In this document: in pieces, positions 56,710 through 64,000 of the stretch
Position numbering within the stretch: position 1 is the stretch's first letter
Layout: each line of letters begins with the position of its first letter
Assembly (NCBI RefSeq): GCF_009882915.1
Contig: NZ_WTUW01000002.1
Location: 10,693 to 74,692, forward strand
Source of the DNA: Sneathiella litorea
Lineage (GTDB): Bacteria; Pseudomonadota; Alphaproteobacteria; Sneathiellales; Sneathiellaceae
Reading direction: 5' to 3'
DNA: 64,000 bases
Notes under the pieces: generated by a model
What the model was told of the DNA's origin: nothing
What the model saw: the letters and a program-made list of their open reading frames with translations, nothing else
Database searches by the model: none
Position numbers and translations under genes: made by a program

Positions 56710-56739
56710 TTGACAAATGGCGCCGATCTGCCGTTTAAA
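56710..56739 (+). promoter_or_regulatory. Predicted promoter of an RNA candidate
   Basis: TTGACA (56710-56715) and TTTAAA (56734-56739) are 18 bases apart, a near-consensus housekeeping pattern. The expected transcript starts near 56746. Confidence 0.6.
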
Positions 56740-56745
56740 TATGCC

Positions 56746-56856
56746 CATGGCATACAACACGAACATTATTGTGGTGAAGATTCTCTCCATTCCCCGAATG
56801 GCGGAAGTCCGTATGCCGTAACGCAACCGACCCAACCGCCTTCGAGGCGGTTTTTT
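56746..56856 (+). ncRNA. Candidate small RNA or attenuator of about 110 bases
   Basis: Between a near-consensus promoter and a clean terminator lie an outer stem GGCATAC/GTATGCC (56749-56755 with 56811-56817) and an inner hairpin CCATTC-CCC-GAATGG (56787-56801). An unpaired TTCTCTCC resembles an anti-Shine-Dalgarno. A 24-codon frame also starts at 56747 but has no ribosome site. Because the next gene starts 44 bases past the terminator, the element may be a leader of that gene instead. Confidence 0.55.
56834..56856 (+). terminator. Intrinsic terminator of the RNA candidate
   Basis: AACCGCC (56834-56840) pairs with GGCGGTT (56846-56852) around TTCGA, and the T-run extends to 56856. Confidence 0.9.
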
Positions 56857-56899
56857 AATGCTCCGTCTCCGAAGGCCCCCTAAATCAGGAGACGAAGAC

Positions 56900-57442
56900 A
56901 TGTTACTCGAAACCCCACAGGAAATGACCCCGCCCGAAGAGGAACCGGACTGTCGACCGACCGAACCGGTTCTCTATCTGCTTTCCGGCAAGATCGGTGC
57001 AGGCAAGTCAACACTCGCCGCCACTCTTGCGCATCGACCCAAAACCCTTCTCTTTTCCGAAGATACCCTGCTGTCCGAACTTTATCCCGGCGAGGTCTCC
57101 GACATCAGCAATTATATCCGGTGTTCCCTCCGGCTGAAATATGCGCTGAAGGATCATATCGTCAATCTGCTCAAGTCCGGCTTCTCCGTCGTGCTCGATT
57201 TTCCCGCCAATACGCCCGAAGGCCGCCGCTGGGGCAAGGAACTGTTCGAGGCGGCAGGCGTGCCCCATGAGCTGCATTATCTCGACATCCCGAATACGAT
57301 CTGCAAGTCCCGCCTGCGCGCGCGGAACAAGGCTGGCAATCATCCGTTCAAGGCAAGTGAAGCGGAGTTTGATACCTTTACCCGTCTCTTTATCCCACCA
57401 ATGCCGGAGGAAGGGTTTAACATCGTCCGTCACGTAAAATAA
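56900..57442 (+). CDS. P-loop kinase (AAA_33-type ATP-binding protein)
   Basis: The 180-residue protein has a Walker A near residue 30 (LLSGKIGAGKSTLAA), then FSEDTLLSELYPGE, a helix FSVVLDFPANTPEGRRWGKELF with a Walker-B-like aspartate, and a lid with SRLRARNKA. This pattern fits AAA_33-type kinases, whose substrates range from sugars to chloramphenicol. It begins with ATG after AGGAGA; an earlier frame overlaps the RNA candidate. The 96 bases to the ABC-F gene suggest a possible shared transcript. Confidence 0.8.
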   Translation: MLLETPQEMTPPEEEPDCRPTEPVLYLLSGKIGAGKSTLAATLAHRPKTLLFSEDTLLSELYPGEVSDISNYIRCSLRLKYALKDHIVNLLKSGFSVVLDFPANTPEGRRWGKELFEAAGVPHELHYLDIPNTICKSRLRARNKAGNHPFKASEAEFDTFTRLFIPPMPEEGFNIVRHVK

Positions 57443-57538
57443 GCTCCAAAGACCGTCACGGGGAATTGCCGGACCGGGTCATTCAATGTTAGAAGCCTTG
57501 CGAGACTTCTGACTTCCTTGATAAGGCACATAATTTCC

Positions 57539-59359
57539 ATGGCGGCTCCTATTCTGGCCCTGCAAAATGCCCGCATCACTTTTGGTGGCGGCGATTTGTT
57601 CTCTGATATCTCGCTCGGGATCGAGCCGGGAATGCGTATTGCCCTGATGGGGCGGAACGGTTCGGGCAAGTCGACGCTCCTGAAGGCGATCGCGGGCGAT
57701 ATTGACCTCGACGGCGGGGAGCGGTTCCTGCAGAGCGGGGTCAAGGTAAGTTACCTCCGGCAGCAGCCGATTATCGTGCCGGGCCGCACTGTGTTCGCGC
57801 AGGTACAGTCGGGCCTATCGGCGGGCGGGGAGGCCGAGGATCTTGGCTATCTGGTCGACCAGGTGCTGCAGGGTGTCGGTATTAACGGGGATCGCCTGCT
57901 AGACACTCTTTCAGGCGGGGAGGCGCGGCGAGTCAGCCTTGCCGAGGCACTTGTCTCTGATCCGGACGTGCTGCTCCTCGACGAGCCGACGAACCATCTT
58001 GATATCAAGACGATCCTCTGGCTGGAGGAGGAACTCAGGGCCTATAAGGGCGCGCTGATGATCATCAGCCATGACCGGCAGTTCCTGAAGAACCTGACCA
58101 ACCGGCTGTTCTGGCTCGATCGCGGCAAGCTGCGCACCCATGGCAAGGGCTTCGCTGCCTTCGATGAATGGTCAGAGGAAATTCTCCGTCGGGAGGAAGT
58201 GGAAACCAAGAAGCTCGACAAGAAAATCGCCGAGGAAACAGACTGGTCCCGCAAGGGGATCACCGCACGGCGCGCCCGTAACGAGGGCCGTATTCGTGCA
58301 CTCCATCGCCTGCGGGCGGAGCGAGCCGAGCGGCTGGCCCCGGTCGGGTCCGCCAAGCTCTCCGTCAAGAGTGGCGCGAAAAGCGGCCGGGTGGTGGTCG
58401 AGGCGACTGATATTTCCATGACTTATGAGGGGGAAGCCGGCGAGCCGCGCGAGGTTCTCGCAAAATTCTCAACCAAGATCCAGCGGGGCGACCGGGTTGG
58501 CATTATCGGGCCGAATGGTGCGGGCAAGACAACGCTGCTTAAAATCCTGATGGGGGAGCTTAAACCCACCACCGGTGACGTCAAGCTCGGCACCAATCTC
58601 ACCCCGGCCATTTTCGATCAGCATCGCGACAGCCTCGATCCGGAGATGAGCCTCTGGGATACACTCGCAGACCCGGGCAGCGGGCAACTCCTCGTGCGGG
58701 GGGAGGTTCGCCATGTGGTTGCGTATTTGCGGGACTTCCTGTTCGAGGACCGGCAGGCGAAAAGCCCGGTCAAGGCGCTTTCCGGCGGGGAGAAGAACCG
58801 GCTTCTGCTGGCCAAGCTGCTGGCACGGGAGAGCAACTTCCTGATCCTCGACGAACCGACCAACGATCTCGATATGGAAACCCTCGACCTGTTGCAGGAT
58901 ATGCTAAGTGCTTATGACGGCACGCTTCTGGTCGTAAGCCATGACCGTGATTTCCTCGACCAGCTTGTTACCTCCACCATTGTGATCGAGGAGGACGGCA
59001 AGGTCGATGAATATGTTGGCGGTTATTCCGATTACCGACAGGCGCAGACGGCGGAGGCGAAAAAGACTGCCAAGGCCGCAAAACCGAAAGAGGCGACCGC
59101 GAAACCCGCGGCGCCGCGGAAAAAGCTCACCTATAAGGATCAGCGCGATTATGAGCGTCTTCCCGCCGTAATTGAGGAGCTGGAGGCCGCGATCAAGGCG
59201 CTTGAAGCCGATCTCGCCAACCCGGACCTTTTCAACAAGACACCCGATAAATTCAAGGAAAAGGCCGCCGCGCTCGCCAAGGCCCAAAATGACAAGGACG
59301 ACGCTGAAACCCGCTGGCTTGAACTGGAGATTTTGCAGGAAGAGATTGCGGGGAGTTAA
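57539..59359 (+). CDS. uup: ABC-F family ATPase, Uup type
   Basis: The 606-residue protein has two ATPase halves in one chain with no membrane helices: GRNGSGKSTLLKAIAG and GPNGAGKTTLLKILMG, signature LSGGEARRVSLAEAL and LSGGEKNRLLLAKLL. The C-terminal extension (KKLTYKDQRDYERLP and an acidic coiled coil) is typical of Uup. ABC-F proteins act on ribosomes or DNA. I start at the ATG at 57539; a TTG frame opens 21 bases earlier. Confidence 0.93.
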   Translation: MAAPILALQNARITFGGGDLFSDISLGIEPGMRIALMGRNGSGKSTLLKAIAGDIDLDGGERFLQSGVKVSYLRQQPIIVPGRTVFAQVQSGLSAGGEAEDLGYLVDQVLQGVGINGDRLLDTLSGGEARRVSLAEALVSDPDVLLLDEPTNHLDIKTILWLEEELRAYKGALMIISHDRQFLKNLTNRLFWLDRGKLRTHGKGFAAFDEWSEEILRREEVETKKLDKKIAEETDWSRKGITARRARNEGRIRALHRLRAERAERLAPVGSAKLSVKSGAKSGRVVVEATDISMTYEGEAGEPREVLAKFSTKIQRGDRVGIIGPNGAGKTTLLKILMGELKPTTGDVKLGTNLTPAIFDQHRDSLDPEMSLWDTLADPGSGQLLVRGEVRHVVAYLRDFLFEDRQAKSPVKALSGGEKNRLLLAKLLARESNFLILDEPTNDLDMETLDLLQDMLSAYDGTLLVVSHDRDFLDQLVTSTIVIEEDGKVDEYVGGYSDYRQAQTAEAKKTAKAAKPKEATAKPAAPRKKLTYKDQRDYERLPAVIEELEAAIKALEADLANPDLFNKTPDKFKEKAAALAKAQNDKDDAETRWLELEILQEEIAGS

Positions 59360-59368
59360 GATCTAGGC

Positions 59369-59725
59369 TCACTCAATCGGCAGGTTGTGCATTTTGAGGA
59401 AGCTGAGTTTATCCCAGTAGCCGCGCTGGAACTGGATCAGGCCGTCCTTCACCGTGAAAAAGCCACAGCCGCGCAGGCCCAGCGGATCGCGCCACTCCAA
59501 TATGGCGACATCGCCTGCCTCGTGAATGGCTTCGGGGATGCAGACCATTTCGGTGGCGGAGAATTCCTTCTCGAACATCGCCTTGATGGCAGCGCGGCCC
59601 TCGACGGGATCCTGCGTCACCTGATGATTGACGGCCTCTTCCGCATAGAGCCGGGCGAGGGCGTCGGCGTCCGCTGCGTTGAACCGCTCCACCCAGTCCT
59701 CGACAACTTCGCGGGGTGTTTTCAT
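59369..59725 (-). CDS. NTF2/SnoaL-like small protein
   Basis: The 118-residue protein has the NTF2/SnoaL fold with EVVEDWVERFNAADADALARLYAEEAVNHQ, the usual helix start, and TVKDGLIQFQRGYWDKLSFL. Such proteins act as isomerases, hydrolases or binding partners. It overlaps the TetR gene by 4 bases (ATGA), so the two are coupled. Convergent with uup, 9 bases apart. A role in pyrimidine breakdown is inferred from position only. Confidence 0.8.
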   Translation of the reverse strand: MKTPREVVEDWVERFNAADADALARLYAEEAVNHQVTQDPVEGRAAIKAMFEKEFSATEMVCIPEAIHEAGDVAILEWRDPLGLRGCGFFTVKDGLIQFQRGYWDKLSFLKMHNLPIE

Positions 59726-60387
59726 GACCGAGACGGGATCGGTTGCAGGCCACAGGTGCGGAGCACTATGGTAATGATAAAGTCGGTGGCGGCGTCGAAA
59801 TCCTCTGCCTTCAGCTTTTTCTTGCGGCCAAGAACGGCGGCCCATTGCACTTCGAAATCCGCCCAAGTCTGGGTCATTGACCAGATATGAAAGAGAAGGC
59901 GCTTGCTATCCACAGGGGCCATTCGGCCTTCCTCGATCCAGTGGTCCAGAATAGCTGCTTTTTCCTCAACCCACTCCTTGAGTTCTGTTTCCAGATAGCC
60001 GCTGATGCGCGGGGCGCCGCGAATAAGTTCATTGGCGAAGACTTTAGACGCATTGGGCCGGTTTTGCGAAAGCTGCATTTTCGCGCGGATATAGTCAGCG
60101 AGGGTGGTCGCCGGGTCGTCATTCTCCCCGATTTCCCGGAAAGACGAGAGCCAGAGCGCAATAATGTCATCAAGGACGGCGCGGTATAGTTTGGCCTTGG
60201 TGCCGAAATAATAATGGATATTGGCCTTGGGCAGGCCTGCCTCCTCGGCGATGGCCGCCGTGGTTGCGCCACGAAAGCCGTTGCCCGCGAAAACCTTCTC
60301 GGCCGCCTTCATGATCTTTTCTATATTTTCCTGACGTATACGACCCTGTGAAGAGTCATCTGCCGTCGCGTTTGTTTCCACGTTCAT
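59722..60387 (-). CDS. rutR: TetR family regulator, RutR-like
   Basis: The 221-residue protein has a TetR helix-turn-helix (AIAEEAGLPKANIHYYFGTKAKLYRAVL) and a C-terminal domain that follows RutR: YIRAKMQLSQNRPNASKVFANELIRGAP, then WIEEGRMAPVDSKRLLFHIWSMTQTWADF. RutR senses uracil and thymine and controls pyrimidine breakdown genes. It is divergent from such genes here, with a RutR-like palindrome in the gap. I am fairly sure of the RutR type but not of the exact gene name. Confidence 0.85.
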   Translation of the reverse strand: MNVETNATADDSSQGRIRQENIEKIMKAAEKVFAGNGFRGATTAAIAEEAGLPKANIHYYFGTKAKLYRAVLDDIIALWLSSFREIGENDDPATTLADYIRAKMQLSQNRPNASKVFANELIRGAPRISGYLETELKEWVEEKAAILDHWIEEGRMAPVDSKRLLFHIWSMTQTWADFEVQWAAVLGRKKKLKAEDFDAATDFIITIVLRTCGLQPIPSRS

Positions 60388-60475
60388 TATCGGCTCTAAG
60401 TTTATAAAATACTTATATTTCCCGCTCCATAAATTGACTATTTTTGCCGCTTTTGCAACTATTTTTAATTAGAAC

Positions 60476-60491
60476 TTGACCGTTTGGTCAG
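60476..60491. promoter_or_regulatory. RutR-type operator overlapping the preT promoter
   Basis: TTGACCGTTTGGTCAG (60476-60491) matches the known RutR box TTGACCAnnTGGTCAA at 12 of 14 fixed positions. Its first half is also the -35 element of a rightward promoter, with TATGGT 18 bases downstream at 60500-60505. Binding would block preT transcription until pyrimidines are present. Confidence 0.75.
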
Positions 60492-60571
60492 GATTTGGCT
60501 ATGGTTTTTTCAAGGCATTTAACGGCTTTGTATGAGCCGCCATTTTCAGACATGGGCAAGGGGTGCGGGCC

Positions 60572-61912
60572 ATGAGCGATATCGCGGCAGGACGGCTTTC
60601 TGGAGAGGAACTGGCAGAAAATTTCTCCGACATTCATCCGCCACTGGATGCAATGTCTGCACATATCGAGGCGAGCCGTTGTTACTTTTGTTATGATGCG
60701 CCCTGTATGGAAGCCTGCCCGACGGGCATCGACATCCCGAATTTTATTCGGAAAATTTCCACAGATAACGTCCGCGGCTCAGCGATTGATATCCTGGAGG
60801 AGAATATCATGGGCGGGGCCTGCGCGCGGGTCTGCCCAACGGAAGTCCTCTGTGAGGGGGCCTGTGTGCGCACCGCGCAGGAAGGCAAGCCCGTTACAAT
60901 TGGCGCACTGCAGCGTTTTGCAACCGACTGGTTGATGGAAAAGGGGGAGCAGCCTTTTGCGCGTGCCGCCGCAACGGGCAAGAGGGTCGCCATCATCGGC
61001 GCCGGTCCGGCCGGACTTTCGGCTGCGCATCGCCTGTCGCAACTCGGGCATGACTGTGAGGTGTTCGAGGCCCTTCCGAAATCCGGCGGGCTTAATGAAT
61101 ATGGCATCGCCGATTACAAGGTCGTCGATAACTTCGCGCAAAAGGAAGTCGATTTTATTCTCGGTCTCGGCGGCATTACCGTCAACCACGGCAAGAAACT
61201 GGGGCAGGAGTTGGCGCTAGGCACCATTCGAAACGATTTCGATGCAGTTTTTATAGGAAGTGGACTGGGCGGGGTGCAGGCACTTGCCCTTGAAGGGGAA
61301 AGCATCGACGGTGTTTTCAATGCGGTCGACTATATCGCCAATCTCCGGCAGACTGCGGACAAGGCAACGCTGCCCATCGGGCGGCGGGTCGTCATCATCG
61401 GCGGGGGCAGCACGGCGATCGATATTGCCGTGAAATCAAAACGCCTCGGCGCGGAAGATGTCACCATTGTCTACCGAAGGGGAGCCGAGGCAATGAGTGC
61501 AACCGACGTTGAGCAGAAATTCGCACAAACCAATGGCGTGAAAATCAAGCACTGGATGCAGCCGGTCGGAATCGTGTCAGACAATGGCGCAGTCAGCGCG
61601 GTTGAGTTTGAATATACAAAACAGGGGCCAGATGGAAAACTCATCGGCTCGGGCGAAAAAACAACGCTTGAGGCCGATATGCTGTTCAAGGCGATTGGCC
61701 AGATATTCGTGCCCGATCCTGTCTTTGGCACGGCCGCTCAGCTGGAGCTGAAAAATGGAAAGATTGCCGTCGATGACAGTTACGCAACCTCGCTTGAGGG
61801 GGTTTACGCGGGTGGCGACTGCATCGACGGCAATGTCGGGCTGACAGTCGCGGCGGTGCAGGACGGCAAGAAGGCGGCCCTGGCAATCAACGACTATCTG
61901 GCGAAGAAATAG
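60572..61912 (+). CDS. preT: NAD-dependent dihydropyrimidine dehydrogenase subunit PreT
   Basis: The 446-residue flavoprotein passes electrons from NADH to PreA. The N-terminus carries Fe-S cysteines in CYFCYDAPCMEACPTG and GGACARVCPTEVLCEGAC. FAD and NAD sites are GAGPAGLSAAHRL and GGGSTAIDIA, and GGDCIDGNVGLTVAAVQDG is near the end. The ATG at 60572 follows AAGGGG; a GTG frame opens 9 bases earlier. PreA follows by 10 bases. Confidence 0.93.
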   Translation: MSDIAAGRLSGEELAENFSDIHPPLDAMSAHIEASRCYFCYDAPCMEACPTGIDIPNFIRKISTDNVRGSAIDILEENIMGGACARVCPTEVLCEGACVRTAQEGKPVTIGALQRFATDWLMEKGEQPFARAAATGKRVAIIGAGPAGLSAAHRLSQLGHDCEVFEALPKSGGLNEYGIADYKVVDNFAQKEVDFILGLGGITVNHGKKLGQELALGTIRNDFDAVFIGSGLGGVQALALEGESIDGVFNAVDYIANLRQTADKATLPIGRRVVIIGGGSTAIDIAVKSKRLGAEDVTIVYRRGAEAMSATDVEQKFAQTNGVKIKHWMQPVGIVSDNGAVSAVEFEYTKQGPDGKLIGSGEKTTLEADMLFKAIGQIFVPDPVFGTAAQLELKNGKIAVDDSYATSLEGVYAGGDCIDGNVGLTVAAVQDGKKAALAINDYLAKK

Positions 61913-61922
61913 GGAGAGAGAC

Positions 61923-63197
61923 ATGGCTGACCTTTCATATAATTTCGCCGGGATCAAAAGCCCGAACCCCTTCTGGCTGGCAAGCGCGCCGCCAACGGAC
62001 AAGGAATATAACGTCGTCCGCGCGTTCGAGGCGGGCTGGGGCGGCGTCGTCTGGAAGACGCTGGGAGAGGATCCGCCGGTGGTCAACGTCTCCTCTCGTT
62101 ATGGCGCGGTCCAATTGAACGGGCAGCGGATGATGGGCTTCAGCAATATCGAGCTGATTACCGACCGTCCGCTTGATGTGAACCTTGAGGAAATCGCCCG
62201 GGTCAAGAAAAACTGGCCCGACCGTGCGGTTGTTGTTTCCCTGATGGTGCCTTGCGAGGAAGAACCCTGGAAGCGCATCCTGCGAAAGGTAGAGGATACC
62301 GGCGCGGATGGGGTGGAGCTTAATTTTGGTTGTCCCCACGGCATGTCGGAACGGGGCATGGGCTCGGCGGTTGGGCAGGTGCCGGAATATGTGGAGATGG
62401 TGACAAGATGGTGCAAGGAGCATTCCGATATGCCCGTCATCGTCAAGCTCACACCGAATATCACCGATATTCGCACGGCGGCCCGCGCGGCGGTGAAGGG
62501 CGGGGCGGATGCCGTTTCCCTTATTAACACGATAAACTCCATCGTCACCGTCGACCTTGACCAGATGGCGCCCACACCTGTCGTTGACGGCAAAGGCGCC
62601 CATGCCGGTTATTGCGGTCCGGCGGTCAAGCCCATTGCACTCAATATGGTTGCGGAGATTGCCCGTGATCCGGAGTGCCAGAATATTCCTGTCTCCGGCA
62701 TCGGCGGTATTGCCAACTGGCGCGACGGGGCGGAGTTTATGGCGCTTGGCTGCGGCTCGGTGCAGGTTTGCACCGCCGCCATGCATTATGGGTTCCGCAT
62801 TGTCGATGACATGATTACCGGGCTTTCCAACTGGATGGATGAAAAAGGCTACCGGACGATTGATGACTTCCGGTCCATGGCGGTACCCAATGTCGCCAAT
62901 TGGAACGAACTCAACATGAACTATGACATCAAGGCGCGCATTAATCAGGACTCCTGCATCAAATGCGGTATTTGCCATATCGCCTGCGAGGATACCTCCC
63001 ATCAGGCCATTACCGCGGGCCGCGTAAATGGGGCCCGACACTATGAAGTTGTGGACAAGGAGTGTGTGGGCTGTAATCTTTGCATGTTGGCCTGCCCGGT
63101 TGATGACTGCATCACCATGGAGCGGGTGGACAAAGGCAAGCCTTACATGAATTGGAACGAGGATCCGCGCAATCCGTTTTCAACCGCCGCAGAATAG
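61923..63197 (+). CDS. preA: NAD-dependent dihydropyrimidine dehydrogenase subunit PreA
   Basis: The 424-residue protein reduces uracil or thymine to the dihydro form. It has the FMN barrel (NPFWLASAPPTDKEYNV, then ELNFGCPHGMSERGMGSAVGQ with the catalytic region) and a C-terminal ferredoxin with two 4Fe-4S motifs (CIKCGICHIACED and CVGCNLCMLACPVDDC). With PreT it starts reductive pyrimidine breakdown. Confidence 0.94.
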   Translation: MADLSYNFAGIKSPNPFWLASAPPTDKEYNVVRAFEAGWGGVVWKTLGEDPPVVNVSSRYGAVQLNGQRMMGFSNIELITDRPLDVNLEEIARVKKNWPDRAVVVSLMVPCEEEPWKRILRKVEDTGADGVELNFGCPHGMSERGMGSAVGQVPEYVEMVTRWCKEHSDMPVIVKLTPNITDIRTAARAAVKGGADAVSLINTINSIVTVDLDQMAPTPVVDGKGAHAGYCGPAVKPIALNMVAEIARDPECQNIPVSGIGGIANWRDGAEFMALGCGSVQVCTAAMHYGFRIVDDMITGLSNWMDEKGYRTIDDFRSMAVPNVANWNELNMNYDIKARINQDSCIKCGICHIACEDTSHQAITAGRVNGARHYEVVDKECVGCNLCMLACPVDDCITMERVDKGKPYMNWNEDPRNPFSTAAE

Positions 63198-63212
63198 AGA
63201 CGAAAGAAACCC

Positions 63213-64000
63213 ATGCAGAATATGAATGTAAAAGGCGATCGCCTCTGGGAAAGCCTGATGGAGATGGCCAAGATCGGTGCGACGGAGAAGGGGGGTTGTT
63301 GTCGCCTCGCGCTCACCGATCTCGACAAGGAAGGGCGGGATCTTTTCTCATCATGGTGCAATGATGCTGGCTGCACCATCAAGGTAGACAAGATGGGCAA
63401 TATCTTCGCCCGCCGCGCCGGTACCCGTGACGACCTGCCGCCGGTAATGACGGGATCGCATCTCGATACCCAGCCGACGGGCGGGAAATATGACGGGGTG
63501 TTTGGCGTGCTGGCCGGGTTGGAAGTCCTGCGCACCCTTAATGATTTCGATGTGAAGACAGAGCATCCGATAGAGGTTGCCGTCTGGACGAATGAGGAAG
63601 GCTCTCGCTTTGCGCCAGCCATGGTTGCCTCCGGGGTGTTTGCCGGGGTATTCGACCTTGAATACGGCCTTTCCCGCGCCGATCTCGACGGCAAGACGAT
63701 GGGGGAGGAACTGAAGCGTATCGGCTATGCCGGGACAGAGGAGGTCGGCGGTCGCGAGATCAAGGCCTTTTTTGAGGCGCATATCGAGCAGGGCCCGATC
63801 CTTGAGCATGAAGAGAAGACCATCGGCGTGGTCATGGGCGCACAGGGTCAACGCTGGTATGAAATTACCATTACCGGGCAGGAGGCCCATGCCGGCCCGA
63901 CCCCGATGGCCCGGCGTAAAGATGCGCTTGTCGCCGCGTCGAAGATCGTTTGCGAAGTCAATCGTATTGGCCTTGATAACCAGCCTTTCGCCTGCGCGAC
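63213..64000 (+). CDS. M20 family amidohydrolase (N-carbamoyl amino acid hydrolase/beta-ureidopropionase), partial
   Basis: The frame is open from the ATG at 63213 to the window edge, 262 codons. It has the metal site MTGSHLDTQPTGGKYDGVFG, WTNEEGSRFAPAM, and AHIEQGPILE of zinc hydantoin/carbamoyl hydrolases. After PreTA and a dihydropyrimidinase, such an enzyme releases beta-alanine, ammonia and CO2. It lies 15 bases after preA, so it belongs to the same operon. A dihydropyrimidinase gene probably follows beyond the edge. Confidence 0.88.
   Translation, partial: MQNMNVKGDRLWESLMEMAKIGATEKGGCCRLALTDLDKEGRDLFSSWCNDAGCTIKVDKMGNIFARRAGTRDDLPPVMTGSHLDTQPTGGKYDGVFGVLAGLEVLRTLNDFDVKTEHPIEVAVWTNEEGSRFAPAMVASGVFAGVFDLEYGLSRADLDGKTMGEELKRIGYAGTEEVGGREIKAFFEAHIEQGPILEHEEKTIGVVMGAQGQRWYEITITGQEAHAGPTPMARRKDALVAASKIVCEVNRIGLDNQPFACA

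Noticed and set aside
56900-57442. Zeta-type toxin of a toxin-antitoxin pair
   Set aside because: The protein has a Walker A kinase fold, but no small antitoxin frame lies beside it and the residues after Walker A fit AAA_33-type kinases better.
61935-63041. A 368-codon open frame opposite preA
   Set aside because: It is a shadow of preA, which has both ferredoxin motifs and the FMN barrel. The reverse translation has no recognisable domain.

Overview
The window looks like chromosomal DNA of a free-living, probably marine alphaproteobacterium of medium GC content. The evidence is a complete Rrf2-sufBCDSU-sufT-sufA cluster, a two-gene dihydropyrimidine dehydrogenase beside a RutR-like regulator, PEP-CTERM-type and VPLPA-CTERM-type surface proteins, several glutathione transferases and many solute-uptake systems. 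The genus cannot be fixed from the sequence; a Sneathiella- or Emcibacter-like bacterium is a guess. I found no rRNA, tRNA, CRISPR array, prophage or insertion sequence.

Layout. 0.1-4.3 kb: a class C beta-lactamase-fold hydrolase, a LysR regulator divergent from a glyoxalase-fold protein, and a glutathione transferase. 4.5-9.1 kb: an operon of malic enzyme, an HPPD-like protein and an FMN glutamate-synthase-like membrane protein. 9.1-14.4 kb: a ClC protein, an aldo-keto reductase, a DsbA-type isomerase, a YfcG-type transferase, a YqaA membrane protein and an SH3 protein. 14.8-20.4 kb: an acidic orphan protein with a possible leader peptide, an acyl-CoA synthetase, an alpha/beta hydrolase-OsmC fusion and an atypical sensor kinase. 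20.4-25.9 kb: six co-directional genes joining an amino-sugar kinase and NagA to an SsuABC-type transporter and a GntR regulator. 26-31.7 kb: pobA, a sulfatase, a DUF427 protein, a pseudouridine synthase, a guanidine-II riboswitch with sugE/gdx, and an acyl-CoA dehydrogenase.

31.7-42.5 kb is an envelope and uptake region. Three tandem paralogues carry a C-terminal VPLPGAVW anchor. A Tat-exported peptide-type ABC transporter with a fused double ATPase follows, then a VPLPA-CTERM protein and an orphan membrane protein. 42.5-44.1 kb is a small AT-rich patch with one foreign-looking gene (a possible HEPN-like motif) beside a truncated ridA remnant. 44.1-49.5 kb holds a 2OG-Fe(II) oxygenase-like protein, azlCD with a frameshift in azlC, an ArsR regulator, a DJ-1/PfpI protein and a TPR protein.

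49.6-56.5 kb is the SUF iron-sulfur assembly operon, headed by its Rrf2 regulator. 56.7-56.86 kb has a promoter, internal hairpins and a terminator, so it is a candidate small RNA or attenuator; a P-loop kinase and an ABC-F ATPase follow. 59.4-64 kb is reductive pyrimidine breakdown: a TetR/RutR-like regulator with an NTF2-like partner, divergent from preT, preA and an M20 amidohydrolase cut by the window edge. A RutR-type palindrome overlaps the promoter between them.

The best leads for something new are the RNA candidate at 56.7 kb, the triplicated surface-protein genes at 32-34.4 kb, the foreign gene at 42.8 kb, and the HPPD-like gene at 6.2 kb. The guanidine riboswitch and RutR box are known classes but are clear regulatory sites.
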